64,000 nt of DNA from Aerobium sp039839275. Its GTDB lineage: Bacteria; Pseudomonadota; Alphaproteobacteria; Rhizobiales; Rhizobiaceae. Location of the stretch: NCBI RefSeq assembly GCF_039839275.1, contig NZ_JBDOQP010000001.1, positions 682,001-746,000 on the forward strand. Direction: 5' to 3'. Every line of letters begins with the position of its first letter. Positions within the stretch are counted from its first letter, which is position 1. The translations under genes and the position numbers were made by a program. The notes below the pieces were generated by a model, which was given only the letters and a program-made list of their open reading frames with translations, was not told the DNA's origin and searched no databases. Positions 48,131 through 56,158 of this stretch are shown in pieces.

Positions 48131-50338
48131 ATGTCTGACAGGGCATCGAACGGGAATGCCAGTTCGGCGGCAGGGGCGGAAAAGCGCCTGTCGGAGATCG
48201 AGCATCAGACGGCCGCAGCAAGTGTCGACGAGGAGCCGGTAGTCGGCAACCAGCGAGTCTTCCTCTCCTACCGGCACTGGATGGTTGCGATCGGCTGCGT
48301 CGCTTACTCGGTCTTCCATCTGCTGGTCATGAATGTGTGGCCACTCGAAACCTGGGCCTTCAGGCTCATGCATGTCGGCGGCGGCCTCGTGCTGGGCTTC
48401 CTGATCTTCGGCCCGAGGATGATGGCGGACGGCGCCGCCGCGCGGCGCGACCTCGTCGACAAGGTGCTGCTGGTCTGCGCCGCCGCGGCGGTCGGCTACG
48501 GATTTGTGATGGTCGCCGCGATCTGGCTTGGCTGGGCCGCCGGGATCGCAGAGGTGCCGCCAGGCTGGGCGATAAACAGTTTTGGCATTCCGCTGACGGT
48601 TGGGACCAGCATCGCCGTGCTGCACGGCTGGCTTTATCCGGACCCAAGGGGTGACCGGACCTCGGCTGCCGACTGGGTGCTCGTGCTCGCGACTGTGGCA
48701 TCAATTGGTTACATCATCTTCTTTGCACGCCAGTTGCAGATGCGAGCCGGCATGCCGATGGCATTGCCGGGCGACATGTGGGCGGCAATCACCGGCGTAA
48801 TACTCATAGCGGAGCTTACCCGGCGCGTTGCTGGGCTCGCTTTGGTCATCATCGCTGGCGTTTTCGTCGCCTATTCTTTTCTTGGTCCGTGGCTTCCCGG
48901 AATCCTTCAGCATCGCGGCTATGACGCAAAGCGTTTCTTCACATACATCTTCACCGACAACGGTATCCTCGGAGCGCCGATCGCGATCTCCTCGACCTAC
49001 ATCATCCTGTTCGTGATCTTCGCCGCATTCCTGCAGGCGTCGCGCGTGGGGGAGTATTTCGTCAATGTCGCGTTTGCCGCTGCCGGCGACAAGCGCGGTG
49101 GACCAGCCAAGGTGGCGATTTTCGCCTCAGGCCTGATGGGCATGATCAATGGTACGTCCGCCGGGAACGTCGTTGCAACCGGAAGCCTGACGATCCCGCT
49201 GATGAAAAAGGTCGGGTACAAGCCGCAGACAGCCGCGTCGGTCGAAGCGGCTGCCTCCTCGGGCGGGCAGATCATGCCGCCGATCATGGGCGCCGGCGCC
49301 TTTATCATGGCCGAGATCACCGGCATTCCTTACACGGAAATCGTCTATGCGGCGATCGTGCCGGCGATCATCTATTTCGTGTCGGTCTATTTCATGGTCG
49401 ACCTGGCAGCCCAGAAATACAACATGGCCGGACTGCCTCGCTCCGAGCTTCCGAAGCTGGGGCCACTGTTGCGGCAGATCTACCTGTTCACGCCGATCAT
49501 CGTGCTCCTCTATGCGCTCTTCGCGGGATACTCGGTCATCCGGGCGGGGACGCTCGCCATGTTCGCTGCCGTCGTGGTCTCCTGGCTGACGCCCAATCGG
49601 ATGGGACCGAGGCAGCTTTTCCATGCGCTCGAAATGGGTGCGCGGATGACGCTGCAACTCGTCGCGGTCTGCGCTGCCGCAGGCATCATCGTCGGGGTGA
49701 TTGCGCTGACGGGTATCGGCTCCCGGTTTTCCGCCGTGCTGCTGACGCTTGCCGACCAGAGCCAGATTCTCGCGCTGTTCTTTGCCATGTGCGTGTCGGT
49801 GGTGCTGGGAATGGGCATGCCGACGACCGCCGCCTACGCCGTCGCTGCGAGCGTCATCGCGCCGGGCATCATCAACCTTGGCGTCGAGCCTTTGACCGCG
49901 CATTTCTTCATCTTCTATTTCGCGGTAATGTCGGCAATCACACCGCCTGTCGCGCTGGCCGCCTATGCTGGCGCCGCACTTGCGGGCTCCGACCCGATGA
50001 AGACGAGCGTCGAAAGCTTCAAGATCGGCCTGGCGGCTTTCATCGTGCCGTACATGTTCTTCTATTCGGACGCGATGCTGCTCAACGGCGCCTGGTATGA
50101 AATCCTTCACGTCACCGTCACTGCCATCTTCGGCGTATACATGCTGTCGGCCACCGTGCAAGGCTGGTTCCTCGGCCGTGCCGGTCCGATCGTGAGGATC
50201 GGAACGCTGATTGCCGGCCTGGCGATGATCGAGGGCGGCTGGCTCACCGATGTGATTGGCTTCGCCATTGCCGTGATCCTTGTGCTCGTGCAGAAGCGCG
50301 TCGTCAGCACCGTTGATGTGGCGCGAGGCGCCGACTAG
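48131..50338 (+). CDS. TRAP transporter fused permease (4TM+12TM), TAXI associated
   Basis: A 735-residue membrane protein combining the DctQ- and DctM-like parts, as usual for TAXI systems. Residues 1-40 are a cytoplasmic extension; four helices follow, then about twelve more. Family segments include GLMGMINGTSAGNVVATGSL, TAASVEAAASSGGQIMPPIM, GMGMPTTAAYAVAASVIAPG and AITPPVALAAYAGAALAGSD. It imports the ligand delivered by the TAXI protein 81 nt upstream, driven by sodium or protons. The substrate is unknown; the adjacent molybdenum hydroxylase or the tartrate-type dehydrogenase may use it. Confidence 0.92.
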   Translation: MSDRASNGNASSAAGAEKRLSEIEHQTAAASVDEEPVVGNQRVFLSYRHWMVAIGCVAYSVFHLLVMNVWPLETWAFRLMHVGGGLVLGFLIFGPRMMADGAAARRDLVDKVLLVCAAAAVGYGFVMVAAIWLGWAAGIAEVPPGWAINSFGIPLTVGTSIAVLHGWLYPDPRGDRTSAADWVLVLATVASIGYIIFFARQLQMRAGMPMALPGDMWAAITGVILIAELTRRVAGLALVIIAGVFVAYSFLGPWLPGILQHRGYDAKRFFTYIFTDNGILGAPIAISSTYIILFVIFAAFLQASRVGEYFVNVAFAAAGDKRGGPAKVAIFASGLMGMINGTSAGNVVATGSLTIPLMKKVGYKPQTAASVEAAASSGGQIMPPIMGAGAFIMAEITGIPYTEIVYAAIVPAIIYFVSVYFMVDLAAQKYNMAGLPRSELPKLGPLLRQIYLFTPIIVLLYALFAGYSVIRAGTLAMFAAVVVSWLTPNRMGPRQLFHALEMGARMTLQLVAVCAAAGIIVGVIALTGIGSRFSAVLLTLADQSQILALFFAMCVSVVLGMGMPTTAAYAVAASVIAPGIINLGVEPLTAHFFIFYFAVMSAITPPVALAAYAGAALAGSDPMKTSVESFKIGLAAFIVPYMFFYSDAMLLNGAWYEILHVTVTAIFGVYMLSATVQGWFLGRAGPIVRIGTLIAGLAMIEGGWLTDVIGFAIAVILVLVQKRVVSTVDVARGAD

Positions 50339-50444
50339 GCCGGCCGGCCTGGCACGATATTTTTCGGGCCGTTGGTCTGGCAATTATGCGCCGTTCGGCG
50401 CCGGCGATCTGGCAGTCGTCGGGTCGCGGCCTTATGCTGCGTCC

Positions 50445-50873
50445 ATGACCACGCCTTCCGACGACCAGATTGCCATGCTCGCAAACGCGCTCGACACGTT
50501 TTCGCGTCGATACAAGTTGACCGACACCGGCGCGGACAGGCCGTTGACCGAACTGGACAACCAGGTCCTGCTTTTCGTGGCTGGTCATCCGTCATGCGGG
50601 CCTACGGACGTGGCACGTTTCCTCGACGTGGCGGCGACGACCATCTCGTCGGCAACGGACCGGCTGGTCAAACGCGGCCTGCTGAACCGGCAGCGCCTCG
50701 AGGGCGACAGGCGGGCCGTGGCGCTGACCTTGTCGGAAGACGGTGAAGCCTATGTCTCCACGTACAAGCATGCGCACGATTCGCTCTTTCGAATGATGCT
50801 CGAACGGCTGTTGCCTGAGGAACGAGAGACCTTTCTCCACCTCATTTCGAAAATCGCACACCACGACGATTGA
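50445..50873 (+). CDS. MarR family transcriptional regulator
   Basis: A 142-residue regulator (ATG 50445; an in-frame extension upstream reads into the permease gene). The winged helix covers about residues 35-100: PSCGPTDVARFLDVAATTIS, SATDRLVKRGLLNRQRLEGD and RRAVALTLSEDGEAY. It lies 72 nt upstream of the molybdenum hydroxylase operon, with a perfect palindrome in between, so it probably represses that operon until an aromatic or aldehyde-like effector binds. Confidence 0.88.
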   Translation: MTTPSDDQIAMLANALDTFSRRYKLTDTGADRPLTELDNQVLLFVAGHPSCGPTDVARFLDVAATTISSATDRLVKRGLLNRQRLEGDRRAVALTLSEDGEAYVSTYKHAHDSLFRMMLERLLPEERETFLHLISKIAHHDD

Positions 50874-50894
50874 ATAATACGAATATCGTATTAT
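50874..50894. promoter_or_regulatory. Perfect palindrome, proposed MarR operator
   Basis: ATAATACGA-ATA-TCGTATTAT, a perfect 9-3-9 inverted repeat that starts at the base after the MarR stop codon and ends 51 nt before the first hydroxylase gene. The AT-rich dyad with TACG/CGTA cores is the form of MarR-family operators. Confidence 0.65.
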
Positions 50895-50945
50895 CTTCGT
50901 GGTGAGGCGCCGGAGGCGGCGTCCCTCAAGCACGGGGATAAAATC

Positions 50946-51452
50946 ATGGCGATACGTATCAACGATACCGACGTAGCCGTACCCGACGACCCACGCGTGT
51001 CACTACTCGATCTGCTCCGGGACGGCCTGCACCTGACCGGTACGAAGGTCGGTTGCAACCAGGGCGCCTGCGGCGCCTGCACGGTGCTCATAGACGGCAA
51101 GCGCTCGCTTTCGTGCCTTACCCTCGCGGTGCAGGCTGACGGGCGCTCGGTCACGACGATTGAAGGAATTGGCAGCGCGGCCCAACCGCATGCGTTGCAA
51201 TCGGCATTCATCGAGCACGATGGCTTTCAGTGCGGATATTGCACCCCGGGCCAGATTTGCGCTGCCGTTGCAATGTTGCAGGAGATCGCCGACGGCATTC
51301 CGAGCTACGTCACGGCCGACCTGGCCGAAAAGCGCATCCTGCTGTCGTCGGAGGAAATTCGCGAGCGCATGAGCGGCAACCTGTGCCGATGCGGGGCGCA
51401 TAACGGGATCGTCGAAGCGATCCTGCACCACGCCAGGGAGAACGCGGCATGA
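50946..51452 (+). CDS. Molybdenum hydroxylase 2Fe-2S subunit
   Basis: A 168-residue small subunit of the xanthine oxidase family. The plant-type 2Fe-2S cluster has C37, C42, C45 and C57 (CNQGACGAC...C); the second 2Fe-2S cluster has C96, C99, C147 and C149 (CGYC...CRC). Unlike E. coli PaoA there is no Tat leader, so the enzyme should stay in the cytoplasm. It is the first gene of a three-gene operon and overlaps the next by 4 nt. Confidence 0.93.
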   Translation: MAIRINDTDVAVPDDPRVSLLDLLRDGLHLTGTKVGCNQGACGACTVLIDGKRSLSCLTLAVQADGRSVTTIEGIGSAAQPHALQSAFIEHDGFQCGYCTPGQICAAVAMLQEIADGIPSYVTADLAEKRILLSSEEIRERMSGNLCRCGAHNGIVEAILHHARENAA

Positions 51453-52435
51453 CGCCTTTCACCTATTCGCGCGCTGCCTCCGTCGACGATGCCATGCAGG
51501 CGATCGGGCAGGAGGGACAAAGGTTACTGGGCGGCGGGACCAATCTCGTCGATCTGATGCGAAAGGGGGTGGAGCGGCCGTCGACGCTTGTCGACGTGAG
51601 CGCGCTGTCCGCAGACATCCGGGAAACGGACACTGGCGGCCTTCTCATCGATGCGGCCGTCCGCAACAGCGCGCTTGCCGCGCATCCTTTGGTCCGCACG
51701 CGATATCCCATGCTTTCCAGGGCCATTCTCGCCGGAGCATCGGCGCAGATTCGCAACATGGCAACGGTGGCCGGCAACATCATGCAACGGACACGATGCG
51801 TCTACTTCAACGACGTGGCCGGTTCGCGTTGCAACAAGCGCGTGCCGGGCAGCGGCTGCGACGCCAATGGCGGGTTTGCACGTTACCAGGCGATCGTCGG
51901 CGCCTCCGAAGCCTGTAACGCTACGCATCCGTCCGATATGTGCGTCGCGCTGGCCGCGCTCGACGCGCTGGTCCATGTGGCCGGCGTGGATGGCGCGCGG
52001 GTAATACCGCTGGTCGATTTTCACCGCCTGCCGGGCGACAGGCCTGATCTCGAAACCGTGCTCGGGAGTGGCGAGATCATCACCGCAATCGAGATACCCG
52101 CTTCGGCCGTTGCTGCTCGCTCGACCTATCGCAAGGTGCGGGACCGGGCGAGCTATGCCTTCGCGCTGGTTTCCGTCGCCGCGGCCGTCAGTGTCCGGGA
52201 CGGACTGGTCGACGATGTGCGGTTGGCGCTAGGTGGTATTGCACCCAAGCCATGGCGCGCCCATCGCGCCGAGGCGATGTTGCGCGGCGGACCGGCGACC
52301 GCGCCGGCTTTTGAAGCCGCCATCGCGGCGGAACTGGCCGAGGCGACGCCGCAAGCCGGGAATGCGTTCAAGATCGAACTGGCAAAGCGCACGACGCGTG
52401 CGGTCCTCGTCGAACTGGCCGGAGACAACCAATGA
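51449..52435 (+). CDS. Molybdenum hydroxylase FAD subunit with extra 4Fe-4S site
   Basis: A 328-residue FAD-binding subunit. FAD contacts are LLGGGTNLVDLM and ASAQIRNMATVAGNIM. Beyond the standard CoxM fold it has an insertion with C117, C128, C137 and C156 (RCVYFND, RCNKRVPGSGC, ACNATHPSD), which matches the 4Fe-4S insertion of PaoB and of 4-hydroxybenzoyl-CoA reductase beta subunits. This places the enzyme with those groups, not with CO dehydrogenase or classical xanthine dehydrogenase. Overlaps both neighbours by 4 nt. Confidence 0.9.
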   Translation: MTPFTYSRAASVDDAMQAIGQEGQRLLGGGTNLVDLMRKGVERPSTLVDVSALSADIRETDTGGLLIDAAVRNSALAAHPLVRTRYPMLSRAILAGASAQIRNMATVAGNIMQRTRCVYFNDVAGSRCNKRVPGSGCDANGGFARYQAIVGASEACNATHPSDMCVALAALDALVHVAGVDGARVIPLVDFHRLPGDRPDLETVLGSGEIITAIEIPASAVAARSTYRKVRDRASYAFALVSVAAAVSVRDGLVDDVRLALGGIAPKPWRAHRAEAMLRGGPATAPAFEAAIAAELAEATPQAGNAFKIELAKRTTRAVLVELAGDNQ

Positions 52436-54744
52436 GCAGGATGCAGAACGTCGTCATAGACTCGGTCAAGACAGTGATCGGGTGGGTACCGGAGCGCTGG
52501 CTGCCCGGCGGAACCCCCGACCCGCTGATCGGCCGGCGTGGCGCGGTCGGTACGCAGGCATCGCGGCTCGACGGTCCACTCAAGGTCGCAGGCCAGGCAC
52601 GCTTTGCCGGCGAGGTGGCGATGGAGGGGATGTGCTACGCCACGCTTGTCCACAGCCCCGTGACACGCGGGACCATAACCCGCCTCGATACCGGCCGGGC
52701 GGAAGCCGCTCCCGGTGTCATCCTGGTGATGACCCATCGCAACATGCCGCGGCTCGGCACCGTGCCGCTCATCAGCATGACGGACCTCTCTGCGGTCGGC
52801 AACAGCGCCGTGCCGATCATGCAGGATGCCGAGATACGCTATAACGGGCAGGTCGTCGCACTGGTGCTCGCCGAGACGCAGGAGCAGGCCGATCATGCAG
52901 CCTCGCTCCTTGACATCGACTACGCGGTTTCCGCCGCGAAGACAGACTTTGACGGGGCCAAGCCGAATGCTCGTGTCCCAGCCTCAATACTGATCGAAAA
53001 GAACCACGTCTCCGTCGGAAACGCGGAGCGTGAGCTGGGCAGTGCGCGATACAGCGTCGACAATGTCTACAAGACTCCCGGCCAGAACCACAATGCGATC
53101 GAACTGCATGCCGTCACACTGGCCTGGCAGGGCGACTCGCTCACGATCCATGACACGACGCAGATGATCGCGGCGAGTGCCACTGCAATTGCCAAGCTGT
53201 TCGGGTTGAAAAGAGAGCAGGTCCGTGTGCTCTCGCCCTATGTCGGGGGTGGCTTCGGCGGCAAGGGCCTGTGGGACCACCAGATCGTGGCGATCGCGGC
53301 GGCGAAGCTGGCAGGCCGGCCCGTTCGCCTGGCGCTCAGCCGGGAGGGTGTCTATCGCATCATCGGCGGGCGCACTCCGACCGAGCAGCGCGTCGCGATC
53401 GGCGCGGATGGGGACGGGCGGTTCACTGCGCTCGTGCATACCGGCTATTCCGTGATGCCACCCTACGGCGCATCGCCCGAACAGTACAGCATGAGCGCGC
53501 GTGCCGCCTATCGCTCCAAGAGTTTCGAGATCATTCAGCGCCATCTCGATCTCGATATCGTTCCCAACACATTCATGCGCGCCCCGGGCGAGGCGATCGG
53601 CACCTTTGCGGTGGAAAGCGCCGTCGACGAACTGGCCGACCAGATGGGCATCGACCCGATCGAACTGCGTATGCGCAACGAGCCGGAGCAGCATCCGTTG
53701 TCGGGCACTCCCTTCTCGCAGCGCGCCCTTCGGAAGGCATTTGAAGACGGTGCACGGCGCTTCGGCTGGGAAAAGCGTCAGGCGCAGCCGGGCATGGTGC
53801 GCGACGGCGAATGGCGTATCGGCATGGGCTGTGCCGCGGGCAGCTTCCCCTACGCACGAATGCCGGGCGCCGAAGTGCGCATCCGGCTCGGCCGCGATGG
53901 AACGGCAACCGTATCCTCCTCGGCACAGGAGATGGGGATGGGCACGGCCACGGTGCAGGTCCAGCACGCCGCGGATCGCCTCGGGCTGCCGATGGAGGCG
54001 ATCACCTTCGAGATGGGTGACTCCGACCTGCCGGCCGCTCCCATGGCAGGAGGCTCCTCGCAGACGGCCTCCCTGGCGGCAGCCATCGCCGCCGCCGCCG
54101 ACAAGCTGACGGTCGAACTGCTGCGGCTCGCCGGCAACGCCAGTCCGGTGGCAGGCCTGCGCGTCGGTGAGGTTCGTCTCATGGAGGGAGAAATCGTCGG
54201 CATTGAGGAGCCGTCGCGGCGGGAGAGCTTCAATTCCATCCTGTCCCGGTCTTCCCGCGACGAAGTCGTTGTCACCGCGGGCGGTGGTGCGCCGCTGGAA
54301 ATCTTCAAGTTCGCCATGCACAGCTCGTCGGCAATCTTCTGCGAAGTAAGGGTGAGCGACGTTACCGGCGAGATACGTGTGGAACGGCTGCTTGGCTCAT
54401 TCGACTGCGGTGCGATCCTCAACCCCAAGACAGCCATCAGCCAGTTCAAGGGCGGGATGATCATGGGGCTCGGTCTTGCGTTGACCGAAGAGACGCTGTT
54501 TGACGAACGCAGCGGCAGGATCATGAATGCCACGCTCGCCGACTATCACGTGCCCACCCATCTCGATGTGCCGGAGATCGAGGTGATCTGGACCGGCATT
54601 CCGGATTCGCGTTCGCCGCTGGGCGCGCGCGGCATCGGCGAAATCGGCATCACAGGGGTAGCGGCTGCTGTGGCTAATGCGGTCTACAACGCAACCGGCA
54701 AGCGTGTCCGCGACCTGCCGATCACTCTGGACAAGGTGCTTTGA
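52432..54744 (+). CDS. Molybdenum hydroxylase large, molybdopterin-binding subunit
   Basis: A 770-residue catalytic subunit of the xanthine oxidase family. The molybdenum-cofactor loops are YVGGGFGGKGLWDHQIVAIA (the GGFGGK segment), the Q-loop in SSAQEMGMGTATVQVQ, and AGGSSQTASLAAA; the catalytic glutamate is E737 in RGIGEIGITG. Some 80 N-terminal residues (opening MQNVVIDSVKTVIGWVPERW) precede the usual domain I. PaoC-like aldehyde oxidoreductase or an aromatic/N-heterocycle hydroxylase are the best guesses; the substrate is unknown. It needs a XdhC/PaoD-type maturation factor, which is not adjacent. Confidence 0.92.
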   Translation: MSRMQNVVIDSVKTVIGWVPERWLPGGTPDPLIGRRGAVGTQASRLDGPLKVAGQARFAGEVAMEGMCYATLVHSPVTRGTITRLDTGRAEAAPGVILVMTHRNMPRLGTVPLISMTDLSAVGNSAVPIMQDAEIRYNGQVVALVLAETQEQADHAASLLDIDYAVSAAKTDFDGAKPNARVPASILIEKNHVSVGNAERELGSARYSVDNVYKTPGQNHNAIELHAVTLAWQGDSLTIHDTTQMIAASATAIAKLFGLKREQVRVLSPYVGGGFGGKGLWDHQIVAIAAAKLAGRPVRLALSREGVYRIIGGRTPTEQRVAIGADGDGRFTALVHTGYSVMPPYGASPEQYSMSARAAYRSKSFEIIQRHLDLDIVPNTFMRAPGEAIGTFAVESAVDELADQMGIDPIELRMRNEPEQHPLSGTPFSQRALRKAFEDGARRFGWEKRQAQPGMVRDGEWRIGMGCAAGSFPYARMPGAEVRIRLGRDGTATVSSSAQEMGMGTATVQVQHAADRLGLPMEAITFEMGDSDLPAAPMAGGSSQTASLAAAIAAAADKLTVELLRLAGNASPVAGLRVGEVRLMEGEIVGIEEPSRRESFNSILSRSSRDEVVVTAGGGAPLEIFKFAMHSSSAIFCEVRVSDVTGEIRVERLLGSFDCGAILNPKTAISQFKGGMIMGLGLALTEETLFDERSGRIMNATLADYHVPTHLDVPEIEVIWTGIPDSRSPLGARGIGEIGITGVAAAVANAVYNATGKRVRDLPITLDKVL

Positions 54745-54811
54745 GGAGACGCGTCATCGTTGGTCCGATGATGGCATATTGCTTTCCATCCGAACCTTGA
54801 CGTACCACTGG

Positions 54812-54843
54812 GCGACCGAAGCGATAGCATCTGCTTCGGTCGC
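54812..54843 (+). terminator. Hairpin after the molybdenum hydroxylase operon
   Basis: GCGACCGAAGC (54812-54822) and GCTTCGGTCGC (54833-54843) are perfect 11-bp arms with a 10-nt loop, 67 nt after the last stop and 85 nt before the next gene. No U-tract follows. Likely transcript end or processing signal. Confidence 0.5.
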
Positions 54844-54928
54844 GGCGCCCGGCCACCGGCGGCGCAATCTGATGCACAGGCAGTCGGCGCGTGTCTCCCT
54901 GACACCGCGACGCCATCCGGAGAAAAGA

Positions 54929-55141
54929 ATGGACTCCTCGCAGAGGGACTTCGTGGGACTGAGCTATCGCACCCTCACCAGCGCCGAGCGCGATACGCTC
55001 CAGGAGATCAAGGAAAGGGGCCAGGCCTTCATCGCCTTCATCGATGGTCTCGGCCGCTCGGAAGCGATCGACATCGCCCGCGTCCGCGCGGAAGAATCCG
55101 TGATGTGGGCCGTCAAGCACCTGACTTCCGCAAAGGGCTGA
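54929..55141 (+). CDS. Small protein with Acb2/Tad1-like helical hairpin
   Basis: A 70-residue protein with GGAG 6 nt before ATG 54929. The sequence runs YRTLTSAERDTLQEIKERG, FIAFIDGLG, then ARVRAEESVMWAVKHLT. The pattern R.Ls..E...i..IK..G...a.fi, followed by an R-rich helix ending in (E/Q)...MWAVK.(I/L)T, is what I remember for the small helical family that includes the phage nucleotide sponges Acb2 and Tad1 as well as many stand-alone genes. Here no phage genes are near; the neighbours are stress genes. Assignment is from memory of the pattern and needs a profile search. Confidence 0.5.
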   Translation: MDSSQRDFVGLSYRTLTSAERDTLQEIKERGQAFIAFIDGLGRSEAIDIARVRAEESVMWAVKHLTSAKG

Positions 55142-55550
55142 CACGGCCCCGCGCTGCGGGACGCTTCCCTTTCTCGGGCGTGACCAGTTGCATCAAGGCT
55201 AATGCTCGCCGTGTCTCTGGACGGCGGCCTACCCAATTCATCCTGACAACGTGATGTTCGCGTGCATGGCCAGAATTTCGGTCATGCGCCCTCCATGGCG
55301 CGCGGCGACGGACCGGAGAGCCGTGTCTACACCTTCGCCCGGACGCTGACGGGACTTGAAGAAGGCTCGTCGGCCAATTCGACCGTTCTCCGCCAGCCAT
55401 TTTTCGCGCGCGCAGCGGACTTCAGGGCACAGCGCTTTCGGCATTGCCGTATGGCCGATGAATTCTGCCGGAGGGGGAACAGCGGGCCAGCAGGCGCGTT
55501 GGTTTGCGTGATCACGGCCGCGTGATTCACCACCCAACCAGAATTCCGCG
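55142..55550. other. Gap without a supported gene before yciF copy 2
   Basis: These 409 nt have no open frame with a ribosome site and protein-like composition on either strand; a short frame at 55262-55525 lacks a plausible start. The only element seen is the stress-type promoter at 55476-55500. Nothing marks it as a mobile-element remnant. Confidence 0.5.
55476..55500 (+). promoter_or_regulatory. EcfG-type promoter of yciF copy 2
   Basis: GGAAC (55476-55480), 16 nt, CGTT (55497-55500): a full match to the EcfG consensus, 65 nt before the yciF start. Spacing and boxes equal those before copy 1 while the flanks differ, which speaks for selection on the element. Confidence 0.65.
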
Positions 55551-56071
55551 AAAGGGACATGACAATGGCCAAGGAAAAGACGCTGGAAGACCTCTTCCAC
55601 GACACGCTGAAAGACATCTACTACGCCGAGAAAAAGATCCTGAAGACGCTGCCGAAGATGAAACGGGCGGCGCAGTCGGAGGAGCTGAAGGCGGCGTTCG
55701 AGAAGCATCATCAGGAGACCGAGGGCCAGATCGAGCGGCTGCAGCAGGTGTTCGAGATCATCGGCAAGCGCGCCCAGGGCAAGACCTGCGACGCCATCGA
55801 AGGCATCATCGCCGAGGGCGAGGAGATCATCGACGAATTCAAGGGCACGGCCGCGCTGGACGCAGGCCTGATCTCGTCCGCCCAGGCGGTCGAGCACTAC
55901 GAGATCACCCGCTATGGCACGCTCAAGCGCTGGGCGACGGAACTCGGCATGGCGGATGCCGCCAAGCTGCTCGACGCGACCTTGCAGGAAGAGTCGAAGA
56001 CGGATGGCGACCTGACCAAGCTGGCGGACGCCTCGGCCAACGACCGCGCGAAGGCGAAGAAGGCAGCCTGA
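55551..56071 (+). repeat. Direct repeat, yciF copy 2
   Basis: Second copy of the 521-nt repeat at 40418-40938, same orientation, about 15.1 kb away. Differences are silent third-position changes only. Confidence 0.95.
55565..56071 (+). CDS. YciE/YciF-like ferritin-fold protein (DUF892), copy 2
   Basis: The 168 residues are identical to copy 1 (40432-40938): MAKEKTLEDLF start, HHQETEGQIERL and VEHYEITRYGTL helices with candidate metal ligands, and a lysine-rich end. The gene has its own EcfG-type promoter and lies 87 nt upstream of katE with a strong hairpin between, so the two may share a transcript under stress. Protein identity with scattered silent changes suggests either purifying selection after an older duplication or recent gene conversion. 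Confidence 0.9.
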   Translation: MAKEKTLEDLFHDTLKDIYYAEKKILKTLPKMKRAAQSEELKAAFEKHHQETEGQIERLQQVFEIIGKRAQGKTCDAIEGIIAEGEEIIDEFKGTAALDAGLISSAQAVEHYEITRYGTLKRWATELGMADAAKLLDATLQEESKTDGDLTKLADASANDRAKAKKAA

Positions 56072-56079
56072 CATCATGT

Positions 56080-56109
56080 ACGCAGCCCGGAAGCAATTCC
56101 GGGCTGCGT
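56080..56109 (+). terminator. Strong hairpin between yciF copy 2 and katE
   Basis: ACGCAGCCCGGAA (56080-56092), tetraloop GCAA (GNRA class), TTCCGGGCTGCGT (56097-56109): a perfect 13-bp stem. It starts 8 nt after the yciF stop and ends 49 nt before the katE ATG. No U-tract follows, so partial termination, RNA processing or 3' protection of the yciF message are possible. Confidence 0.55.
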
Positions 56110-56158
56110 CATCTGCGATTGAACACGTCGACCCGTCAGCCAGCTACAGGAGCCAGCC

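Noticed and set aside
55262..55525. 87-codon frame in the gap before yciF copy 2
   Set aside because: No ribosome site, no family resemblance, and its 3' end contains the stress-type promoter.
40418..56071. The yciF direct repeats as ends of a composite transposon
   Set aside because: The repeats are the gene itself, encode no transposase and have no inverted ends or target duplications.
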